A stretch of 55,359 nucleotides of DNA from Microbacterium sp. p3-SID336 (GCF_025143365.1 NZ_JALXPE010000026.1:1-55359), one strand, 5' to 3'. Shown: positions 18,476-26,979, numbered from the stretch's first letter. Notes: a model not told the origin generated them from the letters alone. Translations and numbers: made by a program.

Positions 18476-19308
18476 TTGACGGACCCCTCCGAGAGCCCGG
18501 CTGCGATGTGTCGTTGGATGAGCAGGAAGAAGAGCACGGACGGGACGACCACGACCACGGAGGCCGCGAGCATGGCGCCCCAGTCGAGCACCTCGGAGCC
18601 GCTGAGCGAGTACAGCGCGACCGTGATCGGCATGCGGTCGCTGTCGTTGATGAACAGCAGTGCGAAGAGGAACTCGTTGAAGGAGTTGATGAACGTGTAG
18701 ATCGCGGTGGCCACGATCCCCGGGGCGACGATGGGCGAGGCGATGGTCGCGAACACCCGGAACCGACCGGCGCCGTCGACCTGCGCCGCCTCCTCGATCT
18801 CCAGCGGCACGGTCTGGTAGAACGCCGTCAGCATCCATACCGCGTAGGGGATGGAGAAGGAGAGGTACGCCAGCACCAGGCCCGCATACGTGTTGATGAG
18901 CCCGAGCGAGATCATGATGAGCGTGTACGGCACGGCCAGCAGGATGGGCGGGAACATGTACGTGCTGATGAGGATCTGGGTGAGCTTCTGCCCCACGCGC
19001 GGGAAGAACCGCACGATGCCGTAGGCGCACGTCGTGCTCACGACGATCGTGACCAGGGTGGTCGACAGGGCGATCAGCAGGCTGTTGCCGAGGTTGCCGA
19101 GGATGCCCAGCTCGAACAGCACATGCGTGTAGTGGTCGAGTGTGAAGTCGGTGGGCCAGAACCCGATCGGGTCGGTGGCGAGCTCGGTCGAGCCCTTCAC
19201 GCTGGACAGCAGGATCCACAGCAGGCGGAACACCCACACGACGGCGAGCACCGTGAGGAAGGCGTAGGCGGGGGCGGCCGCGAAGCGGCGGGCGAGGCGG
19301 CGGTTCAT
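18472..19308 (-). CDS. Carbohydrate ABC transporter permease (MalG type)
   Basis: The protein has 278 residues and six membrane helices. The cytoplasmic EAA loop reads EIEEAAQVDGAGRFRVFATI, the contact site for the ATPase. It pairs with the MalF-type permease encoded directly upstream (4-base overlap). No ATPase gene is present in the operon, which is common in actinobacteria that use a shared MsmK-like ATPase. Confidence 0.93.
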   Translation of the reverse strand: MNRRLARRFAAAPAYAFLTVLAVVWVFRLLWILLSSVKGSTELATDPIGFWPTDFTLDHYTHVLFELGILGNLGNSLLIALSTTLVTIVVSTTCAYGIVRFFPRVGQKLTQILISTYMFPPILLAVPYTLIMISLGLINTYAGLVLAYLSFSIPYAVWMLTAFYQTVPLEIEEAAQVDGAGRFRVFATIASPIVAPGIVATAIYTFINSFNEFLFALLFINDSDRMPITVALYSLSGSEVLDWGAMLAASVVVVVPSVLFFLLIQRHIAAGLSEGSVK

Positions 19309-20198
19309 GAGGCGTCCTTCGTGTCCCAGCGGTTCAGCAGGCGGAACGCGAGGGCTCCGAGGGCGAGCAGGAAGACCAGCAGCAGCACGGTCACGGCCGA
19401 GGCGACGCCGAGCTGCTGGAGTCCCCAGCCGGTGCGGTAGGCGAAGATCGGCAGCGTCTCGGTGAGCCCGGCGGGGCCGCCGCCCGTCAGCAGGAACAGC
19501 AGTTCGAAGTTGTTGAAGACCCAGATGCTGCGGAGGATCACGAGCAGCCCGATGACCTTCTTCACGTGCGGCAGGGTGATGTACGCGAAGCGCTGCAGTC
19601 CGCTCGCGCCGTCGACGGTCGCCGCCTCGAACTGCTCCCGTGGCACGGTCTTCAGCGCGGCGAGGATGTTGACCATGAACAGCGGGGCGCCGAACCAGAT
19701 GTTGATCGCGAGCACGGTCGCCATCACCACGTCCGGGTTCGACAGGAAGCTGACGTTGCTCTCGGTGAGACCGAGGCGCGTGAGCAGGTTGGGCAGGAAC
19801 CCGTAGACGTCGTTGAGGATCCACCGCCAGCCGAACGCGATCACGATGGCGGGGAACGCCCACGGGATGATCAGGAGCGTGCGGAACAGGCCGGTCAGGT
19901 GGCGGATGCGGTTCAGAGCCAGCGCGGCGAGGAAGCCGATCACCAGCTGGCCGAGGATGGACGCCACCGTCCACAGGATCGACGTGCGGAACGCGTTCCA
20001 GAACTGCGGGTTCTGCAGCACGGCGACGAAGTTGTCGATGCCGACGAAGTCGAAGTCCGTCCGCAGCAGATGCCGGTCGGTGAAGCTGAAGAAGATGCTC
20101 GAGACGACCGGATAGAACAGCAGCGAGACGACGACGAGCAGCGACGGCAGGATGAACAGCAGCCCGGTCAGGTGGACGGTGCGGGTGCGGGTGCGCAT
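19305..20198 (-). CDS. Carbohydrate ABC transporter permease (MalF type)
   Basis: The protein has 297 residues and six membrane helices. It begins with a basic stretch (MRTRTRTVH) and has the EAA-loop sequence QFEAATVDGASGLQRFAYIT. It forms the membrane channel with the MalG-type permease. It lies 58 bases downstream of the binding-protein gene. Confidence 0.93.
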   Translation of the reverse strand: MRTRTRTVHLTGLLFILPSLLVVVSLLFYPVVSSIFFSFTDRHLLRTDFDFVGIDNFVAVLQNPQFWNAFRTSILWTVASILGQLVIGFLAALALNRIRHLTGLFRTLLIIPWAFPAIVIAFGWRWILNDVYGFLPNLLTRLGLTESNVSFLSNPDVVMATVLAINIWFGAPLFMVNILAALKTVPREQFEAATVDGASGLQRFAYITLPHVKKVIGLLVILRSIWVFNNFELLFLLTGGGPAGLTETLPIFAYRTGWGLQQLGVASAVTVLLLVFLLALGALAFRLLNRWDTKDAS

Positions 20199-20256
20199 GG
20201 GGCTCCTCGGGTGGAGCCGAGGGCGGTGCGTGCGGCAGCACCGCCCTCGGAATCGG

Positions 20257-21636
20257 TCAGAACGAGACGCCGGCGGTGACGAAGAGCTGGTTCAGCTGGT
20301 CCTCAGCAGCCTTCGCGGCCTCTTCGACGTCGGCGCCGTTCAGGACGATGTCCTGGAACATCTTCTCGATCACCGCCTGACTGGTGAGGATGCCGGACTG
20401 CACGAGCGGCCCCTCCTCCATCCCGATCGCGGTGCCCATCGGCACGGCGTCGCTGATCACCTGCACGCTGTCGGCGTGACGCTGCAGCGTCGCGTCGTCG
20501 AGGTACGCCTCGTTCTCGGCGATGTCCGAGAGCGCGGGCAGCATGCCCCCCGGGACGGAGTGCAGGAACTCGATGTAGTCCTCGTCCTGGTACAGGAACT
20601 CGAGGAACGCGGCCGCCTCCTCCTTCACGTCGCTGCGATCCCACACGACCGTGGCGATGTTGCTGGTCTCGCCGCCGTAGAGCTCGTCGTCGGCGTCGAG
20701 CCGCGGAAGCGGCGCCGCAGCGATCGCGTCCTCCAACTGCGGCGAGGTGCCGGCCACCCCGGAGATCTGGAAGCCGGAGTTGAAGTCGAAGGCGGTCTTG
20801 CCCTGGTAGAAGAGCGTCGCCTGGTCGAGAACGTTGTAGTTGACGCTGCCCTCCGGGGAGGTCTTGTCGTACAGGTCGACCCAGTACTCGATGCCGTCGA
20901 TGGCGGCGTCCGACGTGAGGTTGGCGCGGCCGTCCTCGTCGAGCAGCGACTCGCCGGCCGACTGGAGGTAGAAGTTGAGGAAGCGCGCCGACATGAGGTC
21001 GTTCGTGCCCATCGGGACCGACAGGCCGTACTGCCCGGGGGCGGCGGTGAGGGCGACCGCGGCCTCCTTCAGCTCGTCCCAGGTCTGCGGCACCTCCAGC
21101 CCCGCGGCCTCCAGCAGATCGGTGCGGTACCACATGACCTGCGCGTGCGAGTAGAGCGGCATGGAGTAGCTGACGCCGTCCAGGGTGCCCTCGCGCAGCG
21201 CGGCCTCCGAGAACCGGTCGCGCCCGACCGCGTCGATGACCCCGTCGAGAGGCGCGAGCGCACCCACGTTGATCATCTCGACCACCTGGTTGGGCTGGGC
21301 GGTGGAGAGGTCCGGCACCTGGCCCGCCGCGAGTCCGGTGGTCCACTTCGTCTGGAACTCACCCCAGCTGAAGGTCTCGATGCGGATGTCGACGTCAGGG
21401 TGCTCGGCCTCGAACTCCTCGGCCATGCGCTCCATGTACTCGGCGCGAGGGCCCTGGGTGAAGCTGTGCCAGAAGACCACCTCGCCGCTGAGCTCACCGT
21501 CTCCTGCTGATGCGTCGGCGTCTCCGGAGGCGCTGCCGCAGGAGCTGAGCGCGAGGGCGGCGACCGCGGCGGCGGCGGCCGCGGGCAGCAGGCGTCGGGA
21601 GCGTCGGGATCCCTGTGCGCGGGTGGTCGTGGCCAT
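20257..21636 (-). CDS. Extracellular sugar-binding lipoprotein (ABC transporter)
   Basis: A 459-residue solute-binding protein of the carbohydrate (UgpB/MalE-like) class. The signal peptide is basic (RRSRR) then hydrophobic and ends in a lipobox LSSC at Cys33. The mature protein starts with a GDADASAGDG linker and then VVFWHSFTQGPRAEYMERMA, typical of the family. The start at 21636 has AAGGAG at 7 bases; an upstream start at 21663 is less likely. It is the first gene of the binding protein-permease-permease-oxidoreductase-AraC operon. Confidence 0.92.
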   Translation of the reverse strand: MATTTRAQGSRRSRRLLPAAAAAAVAALALSSCGSASGDADASAGDGELSGEVVFWHSFTQGPRAEYMERMAEEFEAEHPDVDIRIETFSWGEFQTKWTTGLAAGQVPDLSTAQPNQVVEMINVGALAPLDGVIDAVGRDRFSEAALREGTLDGVSYSMPLYSHAQVMWYRTDLLEAAGLEVPQTWDELKEAAVALTAAPGQYGLSVPMGTNDLMSARFLNFYLQSAGESLLDEDGRANLTSDAAIDGIEYWVDLYDKTSPEGSVNYNVLDQATLFYQGKTAFDFNSGFQISGVAGTSPQLEDAIAAAPLPRLDADDELYGGETSNIATVVWDRSDVKEEAAAFLEFLYQDEDYIEFLHSVPGGMLPALSDIAENEAYLDDATLQRHADSVQVISDAVPMGTAIGMEEGPLVQSGILTSQAVIEKMFQDIVLNGADVEEAAKAAEDQLNQLFVTAGVSF

Positions 21637-21677
21637 GGTCGTACTCCTTCGTCGCGGTGGCACAGCTCGGAGTTCCG

Positions 21678-21707
21678 ACGCTAGATATCAGACATCTGAT
21701 GTGTCAA
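21678..21707 (-). promoter_or_regulatory. Promoter of the sugar ABC operon with operator in its spacer
   Basis: On the minus strand: TTGACA (21702-21707), an 18-base spacer, then TAGCGT (21678-21683). The spacer holds the palindrome ATCAGA-CA-TCTGAT (21687-21700). A protein bound there would block RNA polymerase. The likely binder is a GntR/LacI-type repressor or the operon's AraC protein. Confidence 0.75.
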
Positions 21708-21800
21708 CACGAGCGCAGCGCAATCGACCGCGCACGATGCTCCGTGACCGTCTCGTGCTAGCACCAGGCGCTCACGACCCCCGCTGAATCCGCCGTCGCT

Positions 21801-21822
21801 GCGGCGCCTGTCACAGCGCCGC
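21801..21822 (-). terminator. Weak hairpin at the end of the ddl gene
   Basis: GCGGCGC (21801-21807) and GCGCCGC (21816-21822) form a 7-bp stem whose loop contains the stop codon of the ligase gene. It may serve as terminator for the vanY-alr-ddl unit. Confidence 0.35.
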
Positions 21823-22761
21823 CCGCACAAGCCGCGTCATCAGGTCGACGTACGGGACCCCGGCCGCGGCGAACATGCGCGGCACCTGCGAGGCCGCGGT
21901 CAGCCCGGGCATGGTGTTGACCTCGTTCAGCACGGGTCCCTGCGGCGTGAGGAAGAAGTCCATGCGCGCCACCCCCGCACAGCCCAGCGCGTCGAACACC
22001 GCGATGGCCGCCCGCTTCAGTGCCGCAGCCTCGGCCGCATCGAGCTGCGCCGGCACCGTGAAGCGCGCGGTGCCGTCGTACTTCGTCGCGGTGTCGAACA
22101 GCCCGGGCGCGTGGATCTCCAGCGGCGGCGCCGCCCACCGCACCCCGCCCCTCTCGCGCAGCACCGCCACGTCGATCTCCCGGCCCCGCACGACCTCCTC
22201 CACGAGGATCCGGCGGTCGAGGGCCGCCGCGGCGCGCAGTGCGGGCAGCAGTTCCGCCTCCGTCGACACGAGCCCCACGCCGTGACTGGATCCGGCTGAC
22301 ACGGGCTTCACCACCGCGGGACCCTCGAACTCCAGGTCCCCGATGTCGTCCGCAGAGATCAGCCGGCCGCGCGCCGTGCGGATGCCCACGGCCGCGGCGA
22401 CCAGCTTGGTCGTCCACTTGTCCATGCCCACGGCCCCCGCCCGCAGACCCGACCCCACGACGGGCACTCCCGCCAGCGCGCACAGAGCGGCCAGCGCACC
22501 GTCCTCCCCGAGTGCGCCGTGCACCGCCGGGAACACCGCATCCGCCTCCGACACCAGGCGCAGGGCGTGGTGCAGCGACAGCGCGGCATCGCCGCCGGCG
22601 GGCAGTCCGTCGCCGCGCCACACCCCGTCCCGGCCGATCGTGACACCGGTCACGGCATACCCGCCCAGGCGCAGGGCTGCCGACACCGCGGCCGCGGAGG
22701 CCAGGGACACGTCGTGCTCCGGGTTCTGTCCGCCGCCGATCACCAGCACCGTCGCACTCAT
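21811..22761 (-). CDS. ddl: D-alanine-D-alanine ligase family protein (Van/Ddl type)
   Basis: This 316-residue ATP-grasp ligase joins two D-amino acids for the peptidoglycan stem. By comparison with E. coli DdlB, the catalytic residues are kept: Glu15 (GQNPEHDVSL), Ser158 (VKPVSAGSSHGVGL) and the omega-loop pair Lys227-Tyr228 (LFDTATKYDG). The metal-binding end reads NEVNTMPG. The Tyr form of the omega loop points to D-Ala-D-Ala (or D-Ala-D-Ser) rather than D-Ala-D-Lac. It overlaps the racemase gene by 4 bases and belongs to a vanY-alr-ddl operon beside a two-component system, so it is probably a second, inducible ligase. Confidence 0.88.
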   Translation of the reverse strand: MSATVLVIGGGQNPEHDVSLASAAAVSAALRLGGYAVTGVTIGRDGVWRGDGLPAGGDAALSLHHALRLVSEADAVFPAVHGALGEDGALAALCALAGVPVVGSGLRAGAVGMDKWTTKLVAAAVGIRTARGRLISADDIGDLEFEGPAVVKPVSAGSSHGVGLVSTEAELLPALRAAAALDRRILVEEVVRGREIDVAVLRERGGVRWAAPPLEIHAPGLFDTATKYDGTARFTVPAQLDAAEAAALKRAAIAVFDALGCAGVARMDFFLTPQGPVLNEVNTMPGLTAASQVPRMFAAAGVPYVDLMTRLVRAAL

Positions 22762-23999
22762 GCGATTTCCCTCCTGACTCGCGGCCCGACACCGGTCACG
22801 ATGGTGTGCGGGATGCTGCCCGCCCACTGCGCCCACTCGTGCACCGAGGGCACCGCCCCGCCCTCCGGCCCGAAAACGGTCGCGGTCGCCCCGTGCGGGA
22901 ACCGCCGAGACCCCGTGTCGACCACGAGCTGATCCATCGACACCCTCCCGATGAGCGGATGCCGCGCGCCGCCGATCTCCACCGCGGCTCCGGGTGCGAC
23001 CTCGCGCGGAACGCCGTCGGCATAGCCCACACCCACCACCGCGAGATGCGTCTCGCGCGCCGTGACCTGGGTGCCGCCGTACCCCACGGCCGTGCCGGCC
23101 GGCACCAGAGCGCTGTGCACGACCGGCGCCGTCCACCGCGACGCTCCCGCCAGTGCCACGGTGCCGGACGGGTCGATGCCGACCAGACCCGCCCCGACAC
23201 GCACCAGGTCGAAGTGCGTGGCCGAGTCGGTCAGCGCGCCCGCCGTCGCCGCGAGATGCACGAGCACGGGACCGAGCCCGGCACGGAGCACCGCATCCCG
23301 GCCGTGCCTCAGGCGCAGCACCGCCGCCGCGTTGGCCGCGGGGTCGGCCTCGTCGGCACGGGGCAGGTGGCCCATCACCCCGACCACCTCCACACGCCCC
23401 CGCGCGGCGCGGGCCAGACGCAGCAGCTCCGGCCAGTCGCCGTGCGGGCAGCCCCCGCGTGCCATGCCGGTGTCGAGGTGCAGGTGCACGCGCACGGGCG
23501 AGGACGCGGCGGCGATCAGCTCCCGCAGCTCCTCGACCGACCCGACGGCGATGTCGACCCGGTGACGGGCGGCCTCCGCCGCGTCGATGCCCGCGGTGTT
23601 GAGCCACGACAGGATCGGCACCGTGAACCCCGCCGCGCGCAGCGCGACCGCCTCCGCGACCTCGGTCACTCCGAGCCACGTGGCACCGGCCGCCAGCGCC
23701 GCCCCGGCCACGGTCACCGCGCCGTGGCCGTAGCCGTCGGCCTTCACGACCGCCATGACGGCGGCCGTGGTGCTCTCGCGGACCCGTCGGACGTTCGCAG
23801 CGACGGCGTCCGGCAGCGTGACCAGGGTCGACGGCACCATGCGCGGCAGCGCGGGGTGGGACGGCAGGAGATCGGGCGACGACGGCACGGATGGCGGCAG
23901 CACGGATGGCGACAGCCCGGAAGACGTCAGCCCGGATGGCGACGTCAGCGCGGCTGACGCCCGCACGGAGGGGCCGCCGGGTGACGTCGTGGCGCTCAT
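22758..23999 (-). CDS. alr: Alanine racemase (PLP-dependent) with low-complexity N-terminus
   Basis: The protein has 413 residues. The PLP lysine lies in AVVKADGYGHG (Lys86) and the second catalytic tyrosine in AVGYGGTQV; further family blocks are GYADGVPR and GRVSMDQLVVDTG. The first ~53 residues are a Ser/Pro/Leu-rich low-complexity stretch (LTSSGLSPSVLPPSVPSSPD) not found in ordinary racemases, and its DNA is a degenerate tandem repeat. It has no membrane domain, unlike VanT serine racemases. ATGA overlaps on both sides tie it to vanY and ddl. It could act on alanine or serine. Confidence 0.9.
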   Translation of the reverse strand: MSATTSPGGPSVRASAALTSPSGLTSSGLSPSVLPPSVPSSPDLLPSHPALPRMVPSTLVTLPDAVAANVRRVRESTTAAVMAVVKADGYGHGAVTVAGAALAAGATWLGVTEVAEAVALRAAGFTVPILSWLNTAGIDAAEAARHRVDIAVGSVEELRELIAAASSPVRVHLHLDTGMARGGCPHGDWPELLRLARAARGRVEVVGVMGHLPRADEADPAANAAAVLRLRHGRDAVLRAGLGPVLVHLAATAGALTDSATHFDLVRVGAGLVGIDPSGTVALAGASRWTAPVVHSALVPAGTAVGYGGTQVTARETHLAVVGVGYADGVPREVAPGAAVEIGGARHPLIGRVSMDQLVVDTGSRRFPHGATATVFGPEGGAVPSVHEWAQWAGSIPHTIVTGVGPRVRREIA

Positions 24000-24664
24000 C
24001 GCTTCGTCCTGGGGTCGGCGGTGGGGTCGGCCAGCAGCTCCGGGCAGCCCTCGTCGGCAGCCGCGGGCCGCAGCTCGTAGTGCCAGGACTCGTTGGCGTA
24101 GATCTGGCAGAGGCCGTAGCGCCAGCCGCGCTGCACGAGCCAGTCCAGGGCGGGGAGCGGGCCGAGGTCGACGGCATCGCCCGTCACGTGCTCGCTGGTG
24201 TCCGGCGTGGCGACCCACCGACGGGCCTCCTCCTCGGAGCCGTACTCGGTGATCGCCTCCTGCAGCATGTGCTCCTGCAGAAGTGCGGAGCGCCAGCCGC
24301 TGTTCACGAGGATCGTCACCCCGTCGTGCTCGGCGTCCACGGCGGCACGCTGCAGGGCCGCACGCAGTTCGGGGTCGAGGTTGCCGATCGCCGCCCTGTC
24401 CTCCTCGAACACGGTCGGCTGGTCGCCGTCGCGGATCACGCCGTCCGCCTCGCTCGGCGCGACCGGCGACCCGACGATCCCGGCAGGCGGCACCGGCGTC
24501 GGCGCGGGAGACGGTCCGCCGCGCTGCGCGTCGGCGAACGCGACGGACAGCGACTGCTGCACGGCGAACGCGGCGATCACGGCGAGCGCGAGGGCGACGG
24601 CGGTGGTGACGAGGCGCCGCCGGCGACGGGCGCGCGACGGACGGGGGACGGTGGGGACGTTCAT
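23996..24664 (-). CDS. vanY: Membrane-anchored D,D-carboxypeptidase (VanY type, peptidase M15)
   Basis: The protein has 222 residues: a basic N-terminus, one membrane helix (about 19-40), a Pro-rich linker, then an M15 zinc peptidase domain. Zinc ligands lie in SEHVTGDAVD (157-166) and ESWHYEL (192-198); SGWRS (122-126) is also conserved. VanY removes the terminal D-Ala of stem pentapeptides outside the membrane, which lowers glycopeptide binding. It is the first gene of the vanY-alr-ddl operon and faces the vanR-like gene across an 87-base divergent promoter region. Confidence 0.9.
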   Translation of the reverse strand: MNVPTVPRPSRARRRRRLVTTAVALALAVIAAFAVQQSLSVAFADAQRGGPSPAPTPVPPAGIVGSPVAPSEADGVIRDGDQPTVFEEDRAAIGNLDPELRAALQRAAVDAEHDGVTILVNSGWRSALLQEHMLQEAITEYGSEEEARRWVATPDTSEHVTGDAVDLGPLPALDWLVQRGWRYGLCQIYANESWHYELRPAAADEGCPELLADPTADPRTKR

Positions 24665-24696
24665 GCTCCCAGTGAAGGAGGGGCGCGGTTGCCGGG

Positions 24697-24718
24697 GCGT
24701 ATGCGCTTTTCCATACGC
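24697..24718. promoter_or_regulatory. Inverted repeat between divergent vanY and vanR-like genes
   Basis: GCGTATG (24697-24703), 8-base spacer, CATACGC (24712-24718), in the 87-base divergent region. It is the best candidate site for the OmpR-type response regulator. Confidence 0.55.
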
Positions 24719-24738
24719 TCGCGATATACCGCGGTGCG

Positions 24739-24744
24739 TAGGAT
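24739..24744 (+). promoter_or_regulatory. -10 element TAGGAT of the vanR-like gene
   Basis: TAGGAT lies seven bases before the ATG at 24752. No Shine-Dalgarno sequence is seen, so the mRNA is probably leaderless. Confidence 0.5.
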
Positions 24745-24751
24745 CGCACCC

Positions 24752-25423
24752 ATGCGTGTGCTGATCGTCGAGGACGAGCCCTACCTCGCCGAGGCGGTGC
24801 GGGACGGCCTGCGCCTGGAGGCCATCGCCGCCGACATCGCGGGCGACGGTGACACCGCGCTGGAGCTGCTGAGCGTCAACGCGTACGACATCGCCGTGCT
24901 CGACCGCGACATCCCCGGGCCCTCCGGCGACGACATCGCGCGTTGGATCGTCGCGTCCGGCAGCGGCATCCCGATCCTCATGCTCACCGCGGCCGACCGG
25001 CTCGACGACAAGGCGACCGGCTTCGAGATCGGCGCGGACGACTACCTGACCAAGCCGTTCGAGCTGCGCGAGCTCGTGCTGCGGCTGCGGGCACTCGACC
25101 GCCGTCGGCAGCGCGCGAGGCCGCCCGTGCTCGAGGTCGCAGGTCTCCGGCTCGATCCGTTCCGCCGCGAGGTGTACCGCGACGACCGCTACGTGGCCCT
25201 GACCCGCAAGCAGTTCGCCGTGCTGGAGGTGCTCGTCGAGGCCGCGGGCGGTGTGGTCAGCGCCGAGGAGCTGCTGGAGCGCGCATGGGACGAGAACGCC
25301 GACCCGTTCACCAATGCCGTGCGCATCACGGTGTCGTCGCTGCGCAAGCGCCTGGGCGAGCCCTGGGTGATCCGCACCGTGCCCGGGGTGGGCTACCGGA
25401 TCGGGGCCGAGGCGGATGCCTAG
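24752..25423 (+). CDS. OmpR/VanR-type response regulator
   Basis: The protein has 223 residues. The receiver domain begins MRVLIVEDEPYLAEAVRDGL, with acidic Glu7-Asp8, phospho-acceptor Asp51 (AVLDRDIPGPSG) and Lys101 (DYLTKPFEL). A winged-helix DNA-binding domain follows, ending RTVPGVGYRIG. It overlaps the sensor kinase start by 8 bases. Its position, divergent from vanY-alr-ddl, makes that operon its likely target. Confidence 0.92.
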   Translation: MRVLIVEDEPYLAEAVRDGLRLEAIAADIAGDGDTALELLSVNAYDIAVLDRDIPGPSGDDIARWIVASGSGIPILMLTAADRLDDKATGFEIGADDYLTKPFELRELVLRLRALDRRRQRARPPVLEVAGLRLDPFRREVYRDDRYVALTRKQFAVLEVLVEAAGGVVSAEELLERAWDENADPFTNAVRITVSSLRKRLGEPWVIRTVPGVGYRIGAEADA

Positions 25424-26513
25424 GCGACGGGGCATGAGCGCCCGCCTGAAGCTCACCCTCAGCTACGCGGGCATCGTCGTGGTCTCCGGGCTGCTGCTGC
25501 TGGCCGCCGTCGCGGTGTACCTGCTGCGCTACGTCCCGGACGTGCAGATCGTGGCCGACATCCGCGTACCCAACCGCTCCGACCTGATCCGGGCGTTCGT
25601 GCCCGTGGCCGCCGCGGTCATGGTGGTCCTGCTCGCGATCGGTCTGGGCGGCGGGTGGCTGCTGGCCGGGCGGATGCTGGCTCCGCTCGACCGCATCGGC
25701 GACGCCGCCCGCCTCGCCGCGCAGGGATCGCTGTCCCACCGGGTGCGTCTGGAGGGTCCCCGGGACGAGTTCCGCGACCTCGCCGACGTGTTCGACGGGA
25801 TGCTGGAGCAGCTGGAGGCGCACGTGGCAGAGCAGCAGCGGTTCGCGGCCAACGCCTCACACGAGCTGCGCACCCCGCTCGCGATCTCGCAGACGCTGCT
25901 GGAGGTGGCCCGCGACGACCCCGACCGCGACGTGGACGCCCTGATCGCCCGGCTGCGTGAGGTGAACACCCGCGCGATCGACCTCACCGAGGCGCTGCTC
26001 CTGCTGAGCAGGGCCGAGCGTCGCACGTTCCCGCGTGAGCTCATCGACCTGTCGCTGCTCGCGGAGGAGTCCGTCGAGGTCCTGCTGCCCCTGGCCGACC
26101 GGCGCAGGGTCTCGGTCGAGGTGGGCGGCGTCGCGGCGCCCGTGCTCGGGTCGAGCGCGCTGCTGCCCCAGCTCGTGACGAACCTGGTGCTCAACGCGAT
26201 CGTGCACAACCTGCCGTCGGGCGGCGCCGTGGCCGTGCGGACGCACGCGATGCCGCACGCGGTGGCACTCGTGGTGGAGAACACGGGGGAGCGGCTGTCG
26301 TCGCACCGGGTCGCCACGCTCGTCGAGCCGTTCCAGCGCGGGGCCGAACGCACGCGCGACGACCACGCGGGCGCGGGGCTCGGACTGGCGATCGTGCAGC
26401 GCATCACCGACACGCACGGCGGCACCCTCGTGCTCACGCCGCGCGCGGAGGGCGGCCTGGTCGTCACGGTATGGTTCCCGTACCCCGCGCCGCTGCCCCC
26501 GGCGGTCGGCTGA
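25416..26513 (+). CDS. Sensor histidine kinase (VanS-like)
   Basis: The protein has 365 residues with two membrane helices (about 16-38 and 60-83) and a very short extracellular loop of about 20 residues between them. A HAMP linker follows, then the phospho-acceptor His149 in ANASHELRTPL, and an ATPase domain with N-box VTNLVLNAIVHNL and G-box HAGAGLGLAIVQR. The short loop is like that of VanS proteins that respond to cell-wall stress or bind the drug near the membrane. It pairs with the upstream response regulator. It could instead sense another envelope signal. Confidence 0.9.
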   Translation: MPRRRGMSARLKLTLSYAGIVVVSGLLLLAAVAVYLLRYVPDVQIVADIRVPNRSDLIRAFVPVAAAVMVVLLAIGLGGGWLLAGRMLAPLDRIGDAARLAAQGSLSHRVRLEGPRDEFRDLADVFDGMLEQLEAHVAEQQRFAANASHELRTPLAISQTLLEVARDDPDRDVDALIARLREVNTRAIDLTEALLLLSRAERRTFPRELIDLSLLAEESVEVLLPLADRRRVSVEVGGVAAPVLGSSALLPQLVTNLVLNAIVHNLPSGGAVAVRTHAMPHAVALVVENTGERLSSHRVATLVEPFQRGAERTRDDHAGAGLGLAIVQRITDTHGGTLVLTPRAEGGLVVTVWFPYPAPLPPAVG

Positions 26514-26547
26514 GGCCACAGCGTCTCGCCGCGTCGAGCCCGCACGC

Positions 26548-26553
26548 TAGTCT
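26548..26553 (+). promoter_or_regulatory. -10 element TAGTCT of a leaderless promoter
   Basis: TAGTCT, six bases, then ATG at 26560 (small exported protein). It lies just after the histidine kinase gene and provides a separate start of transcription. Confidence 0.5.
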
Positions 26554-26559
26554 TTCGAC

Positions 26560-26979
26560 ATGACCACCGAGGAGCCGCGCGCACGCGGTGTCATGTCACG
26601 CCGGACGATGATCCACGCGGCCTGGGTCACGCCGGTCATCGCGTTCTCCACCGCGACCCCCGCAGCGGCCGCCTCGCTCGGCACACCGGAGCTGACGCTG
26701 AGCGCCTTCGCCCTCGATTCGAGCTATGCGTGGGGGACCGTCACGTTCTCCCGCAGCGGCGAGGTCGATCTCACCCAGGCCTTCGACTTCCAGGGCGAGA
26801 GCGGGACCGGCTGGGAACCGATCCTCACGGGACAGTCGACGAACTCGTCCGGCTATTACGCGAGCACGCTGCCCCGGACCACGCTCGCCGCGTACACGCA
26901 GATCCGTGCGGTCGCGGTCGCCGCCGGGTTCGGCCCGGTGGCGAGCGCGCCCGTCGCACTCACCGACATCTGGGCCTGA
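26560..26979 (+). CDS. Small exported protein of unknown function
   Basis: The protein has 139 residues. An N-terminal signal region with twin arginines (MSRRTMIHAAWVTPVIAFST) and a cleavage-like AAAASLG suggests export, possibly by Tat. The mature part is Ser/Thr/Gly-rich and mostly beta, with TEEPRARGV before the signal. No family is recognised; small actinobacterial proteins with a Tat-like start and a following beta domain are common and uncharacterised. Its last six codons (TDIWA and stop) are the first unit of an 18-bp tandem repeat. Confidence 0.65.
   Translation: MTTEEPRARGVMSRRTMIHAAWVTPVIAFSTATPAAAASLGTPELTLSAFALDSSYAWGTVTFSRSGEVDLTQAFDFQGESGTGWEPILTGQSTNSSGYYASTLPRTTLAAYTQIRAVAVAAGFGPVASAPVALTDIWA

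Noticed and set aside
17333..21636. Degraded operon because no ABC ATPase gene is present
   Set aside because: Carbohydrate ABC operons in actinobacteria often lack the ATPase and use a shared one; the same is seen in the second sugar operon of this window.
22074..22150. Possible D-Ala-D-Lac (vancomycin-resistance) ligase based on the Phe in LFDTATKY
   Set aside because: The residue that sets depsipeptide activity corresponds to DdlB Tyr216, the last Tyr of YDYEAKY. That position is Tyr228 here, so the Phe is at a non-diagnostic place.
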